Notes: a model not told the origin generated them from the letters alone. A DNA stretch of 25,467 nucleotides from an uncultured Collinsella sp. (GCA_902470915.1 CABRIB010000020.1:1-25467); one strand, 5' to 3'. Positions 13,833 to 22,587 are shown, counted from the stretch's first letter. Numbers and translations are program-made.

Positions 13833-16154
13833 CTATTCGAACGTTTGAGCGGTTGGCGTGGTACGAACCTTAAGCTCTTTGTGCCCAGAGTCCTTCGAAG
13901 TCGTGACCGTGTACTCGACCTTTATGTCTTGTCCAAGAAGCATGTGGACACCGCCCCATGCAACCTTCAAGCCATCGTGCGTCGCTTCGTTCATCTCGAT
14001 AGAACCGGAGCCCGAAGTCTTAATGTCCGAAATGCTGCCTCCCGCAGGAGCATAGAGATAAAGCCTCAGCACCTCATCATCAATATCCTGGCTAATGCCG
14101 TTATGGCCCTGGAAATAACCAGGCATCTCGGCCTTCTCCTGGGGGGTCATCGTGTTCTTGAGCGAGGTGGTCACTCGATACGTCGTCGAGCCATCGGCAT
14201 TTTCAACCGAAGAATCGATGGTGACTCGCTTATCGAGGAACCAATCCATCTTTGAATAGCTGTAGTTGTTCACATAGACGCCCAAGATCGGAGCCTCCGA
14301 CGTATCGGTTTGGAGGGCGCCCGATATTCCAAGAGCCTTCGCGGCCTTTTCCTCGTCATCGTTTCTCGAATACATGAGGATGCGACCCTCGGAAGCGCCC
14401 TTTTCGATGGCGGCAGCAATCTTAGTAATATCGCTGGAGCCCAGTTCGTCCACGATCTTGTTAAAAGCTGATCCGGCAACCGCCGCAAAAATGGCGTCCT
14501 GTTCCTCTACCGGGTAATTCCAATAAATATCGTGCAGCAGCACCTTCGCAGCGTTGCTTCCATCAACGACGGTGCCGTCAGGAAGCTGTGTGCCGCCTAC
14601 AACGCCGAGCATATACTGCAAAAATACCGGATCGACTGCAAATACGCCGTCGATGTCATCTCCGACAATGGCCTTCTGCATATCGCTGGCAAGCTGAGCC
14701 GCACGCGGATAATCAGGCGTCATCGTAACGTCGCCCATCGTGTATCCGAGCGTGTTGAATCCGGTCAGGCCCCATCCGGTCGTGAATAAGTTTGCCTCTT
14801 CATCGGTGATGGGAAGCGGGCTCAAAGGCTCTTTCATCATGTCGACTTTGACAAAATCGCCCAGTTCGAGCTTACCGTCAGTCACCGACATCACGCCGCG
14901 AGAACCGGGGAAACCGCCGCAGGCGCGGATCTCGACATTGCTCATCGCGAGCACAAGATAATGACGCGTCTGGCCGTTGGCGCCGAGCATCTGGGGAAGG
15001 ACGGGGGCGACCTTTTCCGCCGCGTCAACCGCACCGTTGAGGGTGGCAAAGCCGTCCTTGGCCTTATCGACCAGCTCGGTCACCTGGGAAATATGAGTAT
15101 CGCCAATGCCCTGGATCTTCTCGTTGGCGCTCTTGAACACCTTCGAGCTGCTGGAAAGCGAATCGGCGACCGCCTGCAGCGCGGACACGTTAATCATGCC
15201 GTCCTGGAACAGCTTGCCGGGCGTGGCCTGCGAAAGGTTGTCGGCCATGGGAACCAGCGCATTGCTCGAGACATCGGACAGGGCGTCAATCATGGTGCGG
15301 GCCGCATTGATATCGCCGCCATACACCGGGATAAACGAAGCCGCCGTCCACAGCGGGCTCGAGGTCTCCGCCTTCATGCTGTTGCAGAGCTCATCGATCT
15401 TCTTCGCGTCGTCAGGCAGCGTCGAAAAATCGCCCGACGTGACCTTGTCCTTAAGGCCACCGACGATCTCGACAGCCTCCTTCGCTTCGCTCTTTACGGT
15501 CTTTGCCGAGTTAAGCAGCATAAAGCCGCTTGCGCCAAGCGCAACGAGAAGCACCGCGACTACAGCGGCAATAATGGCGCCGGTGTGACGCTTTTTGCGC
15601 TCGCCCTTGCGATGGCGATGACGGACCAGACCGTCAGAGGTCGAACTCGACGAAGCATCGCTACCGTAGTTCAAGCCAAAATCGTAATAATCTTCCTTGG
15701 AACCGGAGCCCTTAAACTCGGCACCGTTATCTTCCAAACGGGCGAACGTGCCGGTCTCAGAGGCACCCGTATAGATCGTACCAAGGTTGCCCGTAAGCCC
15801 CGCGCCACCGGCAGAGGGAGTATTGTTGGCGGCATTGCCGGCATTAATGTTGCCGGCGGCATTCGCGGCGTTGGCAGTGCCTGCGTTGTTCGCAGGTGTC
15901 GAAGGAGCCTCACTCGGCTGCGACGTGGGGGTCGCACCGCCCGCAAAGACATTCCCTCTTGCTCGACCGGTCTTTTTGGCCTTCTGAGACTGCTCATACA
16001 GAGCGGTAAACATCGCCGTCTCGCCCGGGGACGTGCGCTTACCGGCACTGTTCTGACCAGCTCCGCTCGGCATGCCAGCTTTTCCAGTCCCGTTCGAACG
16101 CGGCGGAACCGCAGGACGGCCGCTGTCGCTGCCCTTAAAGTGATTACCAGCCAT
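13833..16154 (-). CDS. DUF4012-domain membrane protein with long low-complexity cytoplasmic head
   Basis: 773 residues from the ATG giving MAGNHFKGSDSG, which has GAGGA seven bases upstream (a TTG nine codons earlier has none). Residues 1-185 are predicted disordered, rich in Ser/Thr and with an Asn/Ala/Gly-rich stretch near 85-115. A basic patch (RHRHRKGERKKRH) is followed by one membrane span (AIIAAVVAVLLVALGASGFMLL, about 190-212), so the C-terminal 560 residues should be outside. That part matches DUF4012, found in actinobacteria and some polysaccharide loci: NVEIRACGGFPGSRGVMSV is the characteristic block. The molecular role is unknown; some DUF4012 proteins accompany capsule or wall glycopolymer genes. 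It precedes glmM by 12 bases, which suggests an envelope role. Confidence 0.85.
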   Translation of the reverse strand: MAGNHFKGSDSGRPAVPPRSNGTGKAGMPSGAGQNSAGKRTSPGETAMFTALYEQSQKAKKTGRARGNVFAGGATPTSQPSEAPSTPANNAGTANAANAAGNINAGNAANNTPSAGGAGLTGNLGTIYTGASETGTFARLEDNGAEFKGSGSKEDYYDFGLNYGSDASSSSTSDGLVRHRHRKGERKKRHTGAIIAAVVAVLLVALGASGFMLLNSAKTVKSEAKEAVEIVGGLKDKVTSGDFSTLPDDAKKIDELCNSMKAETSSPLWTAASFIPVYGGDINAARTMIDALSDVSSNALVPMADNLSQATPGKLFQDGMINVSALQAVADSLSSSSKVFKSANEKIQGIGDTHISQVTELVDKAKDGFATLNGAVDAAEKVAPVLPQMLGANGQTRHYLVLAMSNVEIRACGGFPGSRGVMSVTDGKLELGDFVKVDMMKEPLSPLPITDEEANLFTTGWGLTGFNTLGYTMGDVTMTPDYPRAAQLASDMQKAIVGDDIDGVFAVDPVFLQYMLGVVGGTQLPDGTVVDGSNAAKVLLHDIYWNYPVEEQDAIFAAVAGSAFNKIVDELGSSDITKIAAAIEKGASEGRILMYSRNDDEEKAAKALGISGALQTDTSEAPILGVYVNNYSYSKMDWFLDKRVTIDSSVENADGSTTYRVTTSLKNTMTPQEKAEMPGYFQGHNGISQDIDDEVLRLYLYAPAGGSISDIKTSGSGSIEMNEATHDGLKVAWGGVHMLLGQDIKVEYTVTTSKDSGHKELKVRTTPTAQTFE

Positions 16155-16303
16155 AAAGAAATCCTCGCAATTGAGTCGCAATGAAAAAGTCCATAACGTT
16201 ACTAGTTTATGGCATATTGGGCATCGACAGCTAAACTCCAGACACGGACATCAATTGGCGAAAATGTGGCACAACACCTTATCCGTCTTGGCGGCGGCGC
16301 CGG

Positions 16304-17326
16304 CTACACCGTAAGGAACATCATCACGATGATCATGGCAAAGCCGATAAGGTCGGTCGGCAAAAATACCGTGCCTAGCATAACGGCGCTGGTGATGGTC
16401 GCCGAGACCGGCTCTACGGTTCCAATGAGGCTCGCACGAACCGAACCGATATCCTTAACGCCCTGCATATACAGCATGTAGGCAAAAAACGAACCGATGA
16501 CCACGAACACCGCGAGCGCCTCGATACCGGCAGCGTCGAGCGCAGGCATATGCGTCCAAGGCTGTACGAAGATGCACGAGACCACACCCGCCGTGAGCAT
16601 AGCCGAGCCCGTGACGATGGGACTGCCGTATTCGGGCAGAATCTTGGCGGGAATCACCGCCATGCACGTAGCGCTGACCGCGCACATGAGACCTGCTGCC
16701 AGGCCAAGCGGCGAGATGCTCAAACTGGTGGGGTCCCCGCCGGTAGCGATTAAAAAGGTGCCGCCGAGGGCCAAACCGATGCCGACCGCCTCGCGCACGC
16801 GCGGCATGCGGCGATCGACCACGCAGGTGTAGCCCATGATGATGACCAGCTGCAGGCATTGAAGCACCGTCGCCGTTCCGGCGTTGGTCAGGCGCACGGC
16901 CGAAAGGTAGCAAAACTGGTTAAAGAGCAGGCCAAAGGCGGTAAAGAACAGCAGCTGTTTGCGATCGGCGGGCGTGGTCCAGAGCTTGACGAGGCGTTCG
17001 CGGTCGCGCGTGACAACCACAGCCATAAAGAGCAGGCCAGCGAGAATCTGGCGAACGCTCATAAGCCACAGGGTATCAACGTGATAGGTATCGAACAGAA
17101 AGCTCGCGCTGGTGCCCGAAAAGCCCCAAAACGAACCGCCCACCAGAGTGGCAAGAACGCCCGTGATCATCTTACGCGTCGAAGCACTGTTCAGGCGGTC
17201 ACGCCAGGCGCGGCGGGTGTTGCGGCTCAGCTCGTCGGTTCCCTCCGGCACGACAAAATCGGACGCCGCCGTCATCGGCACCGAAGCCCCTGCGCCTTCG
17301 ACCTGCTCGACACACTCTTTGCTCAT
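16304..17326 (-). CDS. EamA/DMT-superfamily transporter
   Basis: 340 residues from the ATG giving MSKECVEQVEG, preceded by GGGGAG; longer in-frame versions start in non-coding DNA. A hydrophilic head of about 50 residues is followed by roughly ten membrane spans in two EamA repeats (about 55-190 and 205-335). Visible landmarks: GGSFWGFSGTSASFLF at the first span, LTNAGTATVLQCLQLVIIMGY in repeat 1 and the matching GSVRASLIGTVEPVSATITSAVMLG in repeat 2, typical of drug/metabolite exporters of the RhaT/EamA group. Substrate cannot be told from sequence. It has its own gap on both sides (150 bases to the DUF4012 gene) and is divergent from tRNA-Val. Confidence 0.9.
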   Translation of the reverse strand: MSKECVEQVEGAGASVPMTAASDFVVPEGTDELSRNTRRAWRDRLNSASTRKMITGVLATLVGGSFWGFSGTSASFLFDTYHVDTLWLMSVRQILAGLLFMAVVVTRDRERLVKLWTTPADRKQLLFFTAFGLLFNQFCYLSAVRLTNAGTATVLQCLQLVIIMGYTCVVDRRMPRVREAVGIGLALGGTFLIATGGDPTSLSISPLGLAAGLMCAVSATCMAVIPAKILPEYGSPIVTGSAMLTAGVVSCIFVQPWTHMPALDAAGIEALAVFVVIGSFFAYMLYMQGVKDIGSVRASLIGTVEPVSATITSAVMLGTVFLPTDLIGFAMIIVMMFLTV

Positions 17327-17557
17327 TCCGCTCCCCCGAAACAGTCTAGAAGCAATTCGGCTTACCTTACCACGGCGAAGGCACCGGCAGGAGGCTTGTC
17401 CGCCTATCGGTAGGACAATTCCGCAGGCGTCTTTCCATAGCTCGATACCGCAATGGCCTTGCATTATGCGACAGCCAAATCGCGGCAGCAGGCTCTTTTG
17501 AAATGGATATGACAAAGCCTCCGAATTCCACAATGTAAGCGATTTTTAAAAATGTTC

Positions 17558-17586
17558 TTGCCACCGAGTTCAGGCTCCGTTATATT
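17558..17586 (+). promoter_or_regulatory. Promoter of tRNA-Val
   Basis: TTGCCA (17558-17563), 17-base spacer, TATATT (17581-17586). The tRNA begins 30 bases after the -10 box, a normal distance for a processed tRNA transcript. Confidence 0.6.
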
Positions 17587-17615
17587 ATCCCTTGCGCGCT
17601 TGCGCACCCTTGATC

Positions 17616-17690
17616 GGGCGTTTAGCTCAGGGGGAGAGCGCTTCCCTGACACGGAAGAGGTCAGAAGTTCAAATCTTCTAACGCCCACCA
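17616..17690 (+). tRNA. tRNA-Val (anticodon GAC)
   Basis: 75 nt with encoded CCA. Acceptor stem GGGCGTT/AACGCCC; positions 8-9 TA; anticodon stem CTTCC/GGAAG enclosing loop CTGACAC, giving anticodon GAC; T-arm AGAAG-TTCAAAT-CTTCT; discriminator A then CCA. All four arms can be drawn. It reads GUC and GUU valine codons. Confidence 0.97.
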
Positions 17691-17698
17691 AATGTTCG

Positions 17699-17734
17699 CA
17701 GCTCAGAGGCTATGTCTCTGGGCTGTTTTGTTTT
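17699..17734 (+). terminator. Terminator after tRNA-Val
   Basis: Stem CAGCTCAGAG / CTCTGGGCTG with one G-U pair and a 7-base loop, followed by TTTTGTTTT. It starts 9 bases after the tRNA and shows that the tRNA is transcribed alone. Confidence 0.85.
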
Positions 17735-17915
17735 ATGTCGCCAAATCCGCTGGCAGCTCCAACCGTCCAACCAGCCAAAAGCCGACCATCTACTTGCCGA
17801 TCTATCCATCGGCATAACCAATCAGTCCGCACCGCAACTTCTCGGCAAAACGCCGCGATGTCTGCGCCCTGCGGTATCCTTGAGCCACTTGCACCTGCAG
17901 CACCAAGGAGCCGCT

Positions 17916-18602
17916 ATGCGCACCGAGCTCGATGTCCCCTTTTCGCAAAAAGAAGAAGCCAAGGCGCTGGGCGCCAAATGGGACCGGACCAAAAAGATCT
18001 GGTATGTGCCCAACGGCGTTAATCCCGAGCCCTTTGCCGAGTGGCTGCCCGGCGTAGACCGATCCGACCCCTCCGCACCGTATATATATCTGGTGCTGGG
18101 CAAGCGCGAGTGCTGGAAGTGCCACAAAGAGACCTCGGTCGCGGCCTTCGGTATTCCCTATCGAGCCGACGACGGCAAGGACACCGCCGCCACGCACGCA
18201 CCTAACGAAGCCGGACACATTGCCGTCGACACAGCCAATGCCAACGCACTCGCCATCGTTCCCGCGCTTGGCTGCGTGCCGGGCGAGCTCCGCGACTATC
18301 TCCATAAGCGCTGCGGCTACAAGCCCGTAGGCGCGCGAACCTCCAAAGCCCCGTCGCTCGGCAACACGTGCACCAGCTGCGATGCGCTGCAGGGCAGCCG
18401 CTATCTGTTCGAGGAACCCTCGTCCCCGTTTGCCCTCACTGCCATCAACAAGCTGCCGGCACTGGAGTTTGTGCGCGTCGAAGTTGCCGGCGTCTTTGGC
18501 GTCCCGGCCACGCGCACCGACTTTGACCAGGCGCTCTTTACCTGGGCACGCGACCACCATACCGAGTTTCACAAGCAACTCGGCGAGGGGGTTTATTTGT
18601 AG
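17916..18602 (+). CDS. DUF5710-domain protein with two CxxC knuckles
   Basis: 228 residues; AAGGAG lies five bases before the chosen ATG, and the longer open frame upstream covers the tRNA terminator. Residues 5-35 (VPFSQKEEAKALGAKWDRTKKIWYVP) match DUF5710, a small module often found at the start of plasmid or phage DNA-processing proteins such as TraC-type primases. Two Cys pairs, CWKC (about 66-69) and CTSC (about 150-153), could bind one zinc ion as a split ribbon. Between them the protein is unrecognised. No catalytic motif is evident. The gene sits directly after tRNA-Val, at the start of the stretch that looks accessory. Confidence 0.75.
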   Translation: MRTELDVPFSQKEEAKALGAKWDRTKKIWYVPNGVNPEPFAEWLPGVDRSDPSAPYIYLVLGKRECWKCHKETSVAAFGIPYRADDGKDTAATHAPNEAGHIAVDTANANALAIVPALGCVPGELRDYLHKRCGYKPVGARTSKAPSLGNTCTSCDALQGSRYLFEEPSSPFALTAINKLPALEFVRVEVAGVFGVPATRTDFDQALFTWARDHHTEFHKQLGEGVYL

Positions 18603-18640
18603 AGACGGAGAGGCCTTCACAGCCAGCTCCTCCGCATCAC

Positions 18641-18925
18641 CTATCCCTCGTCGCCGGCGTCGCACACGATAACGAGGCCACAAACAGGGCATTTCTCCGG
18701 ATATACCGACATATGAACGCCCGTACGTTTCCTCACTTCGTCGCTGAACCTGTCACGTGCATCGATGAACCGAATGTCGAGACACGGTATTTGCGAGCCG
18801 CAGCAAGGACAGGCTACAGCAAACGACCCGCAATCAACTTCTACGCCCGGAAACATATTGTTGTCGATAAGGGCACGCGGCAGTTTTCCGTACTTCCCCA
18901 TCACGACATCGCCTCGCCAGCTCAT
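18641..18925 (-). CDS. Small zinc-ribbon protein, unknown function
   Basis: 94 residues from the ATG giving MSWRGDVVMGKYGKL, with GAGGGGAG five bases upstream. Two CxxC pairs, ACPCCGSQ (about 39-42) and KCPVCGLV (about 79-82), form a likely zinc ribbon, followed by a short acidic tail. Not recognised beyond that. It converges with the DUF5710 gene with 38 bases between their ends; the shared use of paired CxxC motifs may be coincidence. Confidence 0.65.
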   Translation of the reverse strand: MSWRGDVVMGKYGKLPRALIDNNMFPGVEVDCGSFAVACPCCGSQIPCLDIRFIDARDRFSDEVRKRTGVHMSVYPEKCPVCGLVIVCDAGDEG

Positions 18926-19046
18926 ACACGCTCCCCTCTCGCTATACAAAACAGGAAGAGCATGCACCGGCGGGCATGCGCGAGATTGCATCGCCACGCG
19001 ATCCGATCAAACAACACGATCGTTAAAGAAGTCAAATCCTAATACG

Positions 19047-20130
19047 CTAATACGGCAGAAGCCCCGCCTTTTCACGCTTCTTTTCCGAGCGATCGAACTC
19101 GATGCGATGGGCCTCAAGAAACACCGTGCTGGGTCGCCACTGATGCTCATTCGGCTGCCTTAGCGTCGCACCCGCAAAGGCAGCGTAGTCAGTCTTATCG
19201 AGCAGGTATGATCCACACAGTCGATATTCACCGCAAACAGGCTCAAACGAAATCAGATGAGCATCGAACAGAGAATGTAAGTCGCGCCGAAGCAGAATGC
19301 CATTGCTGGCAACCTGTGATTTAGGGCCCGAGTAATTCTCGATATGTGCAGCCTCCAGAGCTTCGCTGACGCCGCAGTCCGACACCGCACAGCGGCCGTC
19401 ATAGGCGGCAACGAGCTGCTTGCGGAACCATTGTTGCCCCAATCGCTCGCGCCTTAATGCATAGCGGACCTTTTCGTCGACGATCGCATTCTTTCCGACA
19501 AACTCGATATCAGCAGGCATGTGCTTCAAATAGCTCATGTCGGGCGCAAAACGGGGGTCTGGACCACCCTTATGAACAGGTCCGTGCAACACAAACCAAC
19601 CGTTTTCGGGCTCGAAGCGCTCAACAAACGCGAGGCCGAGCACCTTATAGCCCACCTCGGTTGCAAATATGACTCCGACTGGAACGCCGCAATCCATGCA
19701 GTTGAGCATTTTCCGGTTATAGTCTTGGTCTCGAGAACCAACGGTGCCCGGCGCCTGAACCGAGTATTTAATGACCCACGTACCATCGTCTAAATATAGT
19801 GGGGGGGACATCGGCATAAAGGCCTTTTTTGGAGTTATGAACCGAGAGCGCAAAGGTCCTATTGGGATCTTGCTTCACCCAATCTTCGCCCGGCCAGAAA
19901 ATCCCCGAATTCCGCGTTACAGGGAAGAGCTCCGAGCCAATTCTCAAACGATACTAATGCTGGAGGCTGTCTTTCTTGGTGCGGTGCGGAAGGTTGGCCC
20001 AAACGCCGCCGCGCTGCTCCTCGCTCAGAAACCACTCCCACGCCTCAACGTACTCGGAAGGAACAAGGCTACAGGCGCGGTCATAGCTTGGTCCGTCCAT
20101 CAACGGAACAGCAAGGTCAATGTCGTTCAT
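19047..20130 (-). pseudogene. HNH endonuclease gene broken by an amber codon and a one-base slip
   Basis: The original start is the ATG at 20130 (MNDIDLAVPLMDGPSY), with AGGTG six bases upstream. Its frame meets TAG at 19956-19954 after 58 codons, then continues as YRLRIGSELFPVTRNSG and WVKQDPNRTFALSVHNSKKG. At 19807-19801 a run of seven C (minus strand) throws it out of frame; with six C it reads ADVPPLYLDDGTWVIKYSVQ and joins the long downstream frame. Corrected length is exactly 361 codons. The C-terminal domain keeps the HNH layout: RCAVSDCG, AAHIENYS, ASNGILLRRDLHSLFDAHL. The family is related to restriction-type HNH nucleases with an N-terminal target-sensing region. The downstream frame (19047-19853) could at best be read from a poorly placed TTG. 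Confidence 0.8.
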
Positions 20131-20182
20131 CGCCAGCACCTACAACCATACGAACGCGAGTCATGCCCCTCAATAATATGGC

Positions 20183-20197
20183 CGAGAGTCAATTATT
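20183..20197 (+). repeat. Orphan short repeat CGAGAGTCAATTATT
   Basis: Matches 14 of 15 bases of 20899-20913. The two copies lie either side of the 163-residue gene in direct orientation. The CGAGAGT head and following ATTATT resemble the units of the array at 22712-22889, so they may be members of one family. Confidence 0.4.
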
Positions 20198-20345
20198 ACG
20201 AGATCTCATTCCGCGATCGACATATCGTTGATGCTCTCGGCTTGCCGCTGGCGCGCTCGTACCCCGCTACCCCACTCCCCTGTATACTGATGTAGCACGT
20301 GTTTCATCCGGGCTTGTTGGGCCCAATCGTTCATGGGAGGGTCTT

Positions 20346-20837
20346 GTGGCTGCTTCGAATCCGCCTAAGGGGAGCGTTTCCTCCTCATCCATCAAACCGG
20401 TTACGCGCAAGGCCGTGCGGTGCCAGCGCGAGGTTGCCTGGCTTGTCACGCAGGCCTCGGGCAGGCTCGTGGCGACCACGGAAGACGTCAATGCGCCCAC
20501 GCCGAGCTTTGTGTTAGCAGCGGCGCTCGAACACGTGTGCCAGTTAGAACTTGCCGCGCAGGAAGCCGGCAACGCCCTCGACTACCAGGGCACCATGGCA
20601 CCCGACCTGTCCACGTTTTGCCGCATGGCCAAGCTGCCTACCGCACCCAACGCGCTTTCGGACGCAGGCTACATGTTTACGCTTTCGGGCGCGGACCTTA
20701 TCCGCGACATCTATGCATACTGCAGCGAGCTTACCGAACGCCACGTCTTTGACGCTGCCGAGATCAAGCCGGGATACGCCATCAAACTGGTTCTTAGGCT
20801 GTTCTTGATGGACGGGCTCGGAACCATGCCAGCGTAA
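20346..20837 (+). CDS. Hypothetical protein, 163 residues
   Basis: Start is GTG with GGGAGG five bases upstream. Not recognised. A Ser-rich basic head (GSVSSSSIKPVTRKAVR, about 9-25) is followed by a mostly helical body with no membrane span, no Cys pairs and no evident catalytic motif; blocks that look conserved are LEHVCQLELAAQEAGNALDY and PGYAIKLVLRLFLMDGLG near the end. TATACT at 20283-20288 could be a -10 box, but no good -35 accompanies it. It is divergent from the broken HNH gene, convergent with the AlbA_2 gene, and framed by a pair of direct short repeats. Codon use looks like that of its host-like neighbours. Confidence 0.65.
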   Translation: MAASNPPKGSVSSSSIKPVTRKAVRCQREVAWLVTQASGRLVATTEDVNAPTPSFVLAAALEHVCQLELAAQEAGNALDYQGTMAPDLSTFCRMAKLPTAPNALSDAGYMFTLSGADLIRDIYAYCSELTERHVFDAAEIKPGYAIKLVLRLFLMDGLGTMPA

Positions 20838-20898
20838 GCCGAGTCTTTAGCATCGCCGTCGACTGGGCAACAACCGCCTTACCTTAGCGGGCGTCAAT

Positions 20899-20913
20899 CG
20901 AGAGTCGATTATT
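20899..20913 (+). repeat. Orphan short repeat CGAGAGTCGATTATT
   Basis: Second copy of the unit at 20183-20197, between the convergent ends of the 163-residue gene and the AlbA_2 gene. Extending it three bases (GGG) brings it closer to the array unit CGAGAGTGGATATTTGGACG. Confidence 0.4.
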
Positions 20914-20928
20914 GGGTCACCTCGTCCG

Positions 20929-22404
20929 CTAGCGCATCTGCTCCGCGCGCTCCGTTAGCCGGTATCTGCGGTTGCGGCTCGTCGCTGGCGCTGTGGGCTC
21001 AAGCTCGCCTTGAGCAATGAGCGCATTGACGCGCGACCTAACCTGGGAAATGGTGAGCCCCGTGCGCTCTGCCAGTTCGCGCGTCCCCAGTTCGCCATAA
21101 CGCTTGAGCGCCGTCGCGATTAAGTCCCCGCCGTGATCGACCGGCTCGATCTTTGAACGGTAAAGTATGACCTTGAACCGATCGAATCCCGGGCAGAACA
21201 GGGGCTCGGCCAAACCATGCGCGCGCATGGCATCGATCATCATCGGGATGCCCGAGCCATTGCCCTCAGCCGGCGAACCTGCGCCATCCGGCAGCGGGAC
21301 AATCGACATGAGTTTCACGAGCGTCGCGTTACGGCATCGGGAGCTGCCGTCAAACAAGTTCTCGCGAGTCTTTCCCCCGTAAAGGCCGCCAGGATTTGTC
21401 ACCTCGACACGATCATCAAAGACGTCGACGGCAATCGATTGTCCACAGAACCGATCCCCGTATTCTCGATGGATTACGGCGTTGGCGATTGCCTCGCGCA
21501 GAACCTCCTCGGGAATCTCAAGCGAGTCGACACGCGAGACGCCTTGGACGGTCGAGGTTCGCCGCAAATTCTTGGCGACGGCTGCGACGGCATCCGAGAT
21601 CATCTCGCCCAACGTTCCCTCACAGATTGTGCGGTCCATGAACCTCAGCGACCCCGCCATGCCCTTCTGAGTTCCCGCATGGACAGCCACGTCAATGAAG
21701 AGCTTGGGATAGAACTGCTGAGGGTAGGTGCCCACAACTAGGAGTCCAGCCTTGGTGACATTGCCCTGGGAATCAAGGATATTTAGGCGCTCCAGCTTCG
21801 TTTGTTTGTCCGGCGCGCCGCGCATTGCCCGGGGCGTCAACGAGAAAGCCCGATCTATCGTACGGTCGACCAGCGTCTCGTCGAGATTGTCCGCGCCCGC
21901 ACCCGCCACCGCGTCGCGATCGCTCGGAGTCGCTCGACCGTATGACGCCAATGCGAGCACCTCGGTCGATGAAAGCGGCACATCTTTGTCATCGATGCGC
22001 TTGTAGCTGCCGCCCTGGGCGCCCCGCTCTATGACATAACAAGGCTTGCTCGACGGGTCGAGCTCCTCAATCGTGATGACCAGAACCACGGTGCCCTGGA
22101 GCTCCACGCGCTCAATGGTGTATTTGGGCGGATTGGCCAGCTTTCCGCGACCGCCGGCATCGCCCATGCCCGCCACGAATTGGTTGAGCACTTTCTCGGT
22201 CTCGAAGTTCTCAACCGGGACAAAACCTGCGCGCTCACTCACTCCGAGCACGATGGTTCCGCCGGCAGTGTTCGCGAATGCGCTCACCGTTTCCCACACG
22301 TCGCGGGAAAGCGTCGTGGCGCTCTCCTTCGCTTCGACGTTAAGATCATCCGAGCCCATACGCCTTAAAGACTCAAGCAGACCGGTCAGCTCGTTTTCGT
22401 TCAT
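20929..22404 (-). CDS. AlbA_2 / GHKL-ATPase / winged-helix protein, putative transcriptional regulator
   Basis: 491 residues from the ATG at 22404, seven bases after AAAGGA; a GTG two codons earlier is too close. Three parts: an N-terminal Schlafen-like AlbA_2 domain (about 15-140; NVEAKESATTL, SAFANTAGGTIVLGV); a middle GHKL-type ATPase of the HATPase_c_4 class (about 290-400; EVLREAIANAVIHREYG as N-box, DDRVEVTNPGGLYGG as G1 box); and a C-terminal winged helix (about 430-480; LGTRELAERTGLTISQVRSRVNALIAQGEL) that should bind DNA. Such proteins are annotated as putative regulators, and some occur in defence or accessory islands; no ligand or target is established. An AT-rich region with repeated GAGAGATAA sites lies 54-130 bases upstream, the likely binding site of this protein itself (inference). 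Confidence 0.88.
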   Translation of the reverse strand: MNENELTGLLESLRRMGSDDLNVEAKESATTLSRDVWETVSAFANTAGGTIVLGVSERAGFVPVENFETEKVLNQFVAGMGDAGGRGKLANPPKYTIERVELQGTVVLVITIEELDPSSKPCYVIERGAQGGSYKRIDDKDVPLSSTEVLALASYGRATPSDRDAVAGAGADNLDETLVDRTIDRAFSLTPRAMRGAPDKQTKLERLNILDSQGNVTKAGLLVVGTYPQQFYPKLFIDVAVHAGTQKGMAGSLRFMDRTICEGTLGEMISDAVAAVAKNLRRTSTVQGVSRVDSLEIPEEVLREAIANAVIHREYGDRFCGQSIAVDVFDDRVEVTNPGGLYGGKTRENLFDGSSRCRNATLVKLMSIVPLPDGAGSPAEGNGSGIPMMIDAMRAHGLAEPLFCPGFDRFKVILYRSKIEPVDHGGDLIATALKRYGELGTRELAERTGLTISQVRSRVNALIAQGELEPTAPATSRNRRYRLTERAEQMR

Positions 22405-22457
22405 CTGCACGTCCTTTCGCTCGGTCCTGCGGAGAATGCCGCGGATAGATTTCCCTC

Positions 22458-22535
22458 GTCTCTCAGTTATCTCTCGTAATTATCTCTCATTTATCTCTCT
22501 ATCTCTCGGCTTAGAGATAAGAGATAGATAGAGAT
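22458..22535 (-). promoter_or_regulatory. Cluster I of GAGAGATAA-type repeats upstream of the AlbA_2 gene
   Basis: In the gene's direction there are three exact GAGAGATAA sites (22499-22491, 22488-22480, 22475-22467), one GAGAGATAG (22507-22499) and one GAGAGAC (22464-22458), spaced 8 to 13 bases apart. Further out the same core appears inverted (AGAGATAA 22513-22520, then GAGATAG and AGAGAT to 22535), making an extended dyad around CGGCTT. The arrangement is that of multiple operator half-sites, most simply for autoregulation. Confidence 0.65.
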
Positions 22536-22587
22536 GGAATGTCTACCATTTGCTTCATCTATACATATTTTTGCTGGTAGAACAATC

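Noticed and set aside
12543..14255. 570-codon plus-strand frame across glmM and the DUF4012 gene
   Set aside because: Shadow frame of two well-supported minus-strand genes; no family motif.
17616..17690. tRNA-Val 3' end as a phage attachment site
   Set aside because: No second copy of the tRNA 3' end and no integrase were found within the window.
19047..19853. HNH gene as an intact 268-residue protein from TTG
   Set aside because: No ribosome site at the TTG, and the missing N-terminal part is visible in another frame upstream joined at a C7 run.
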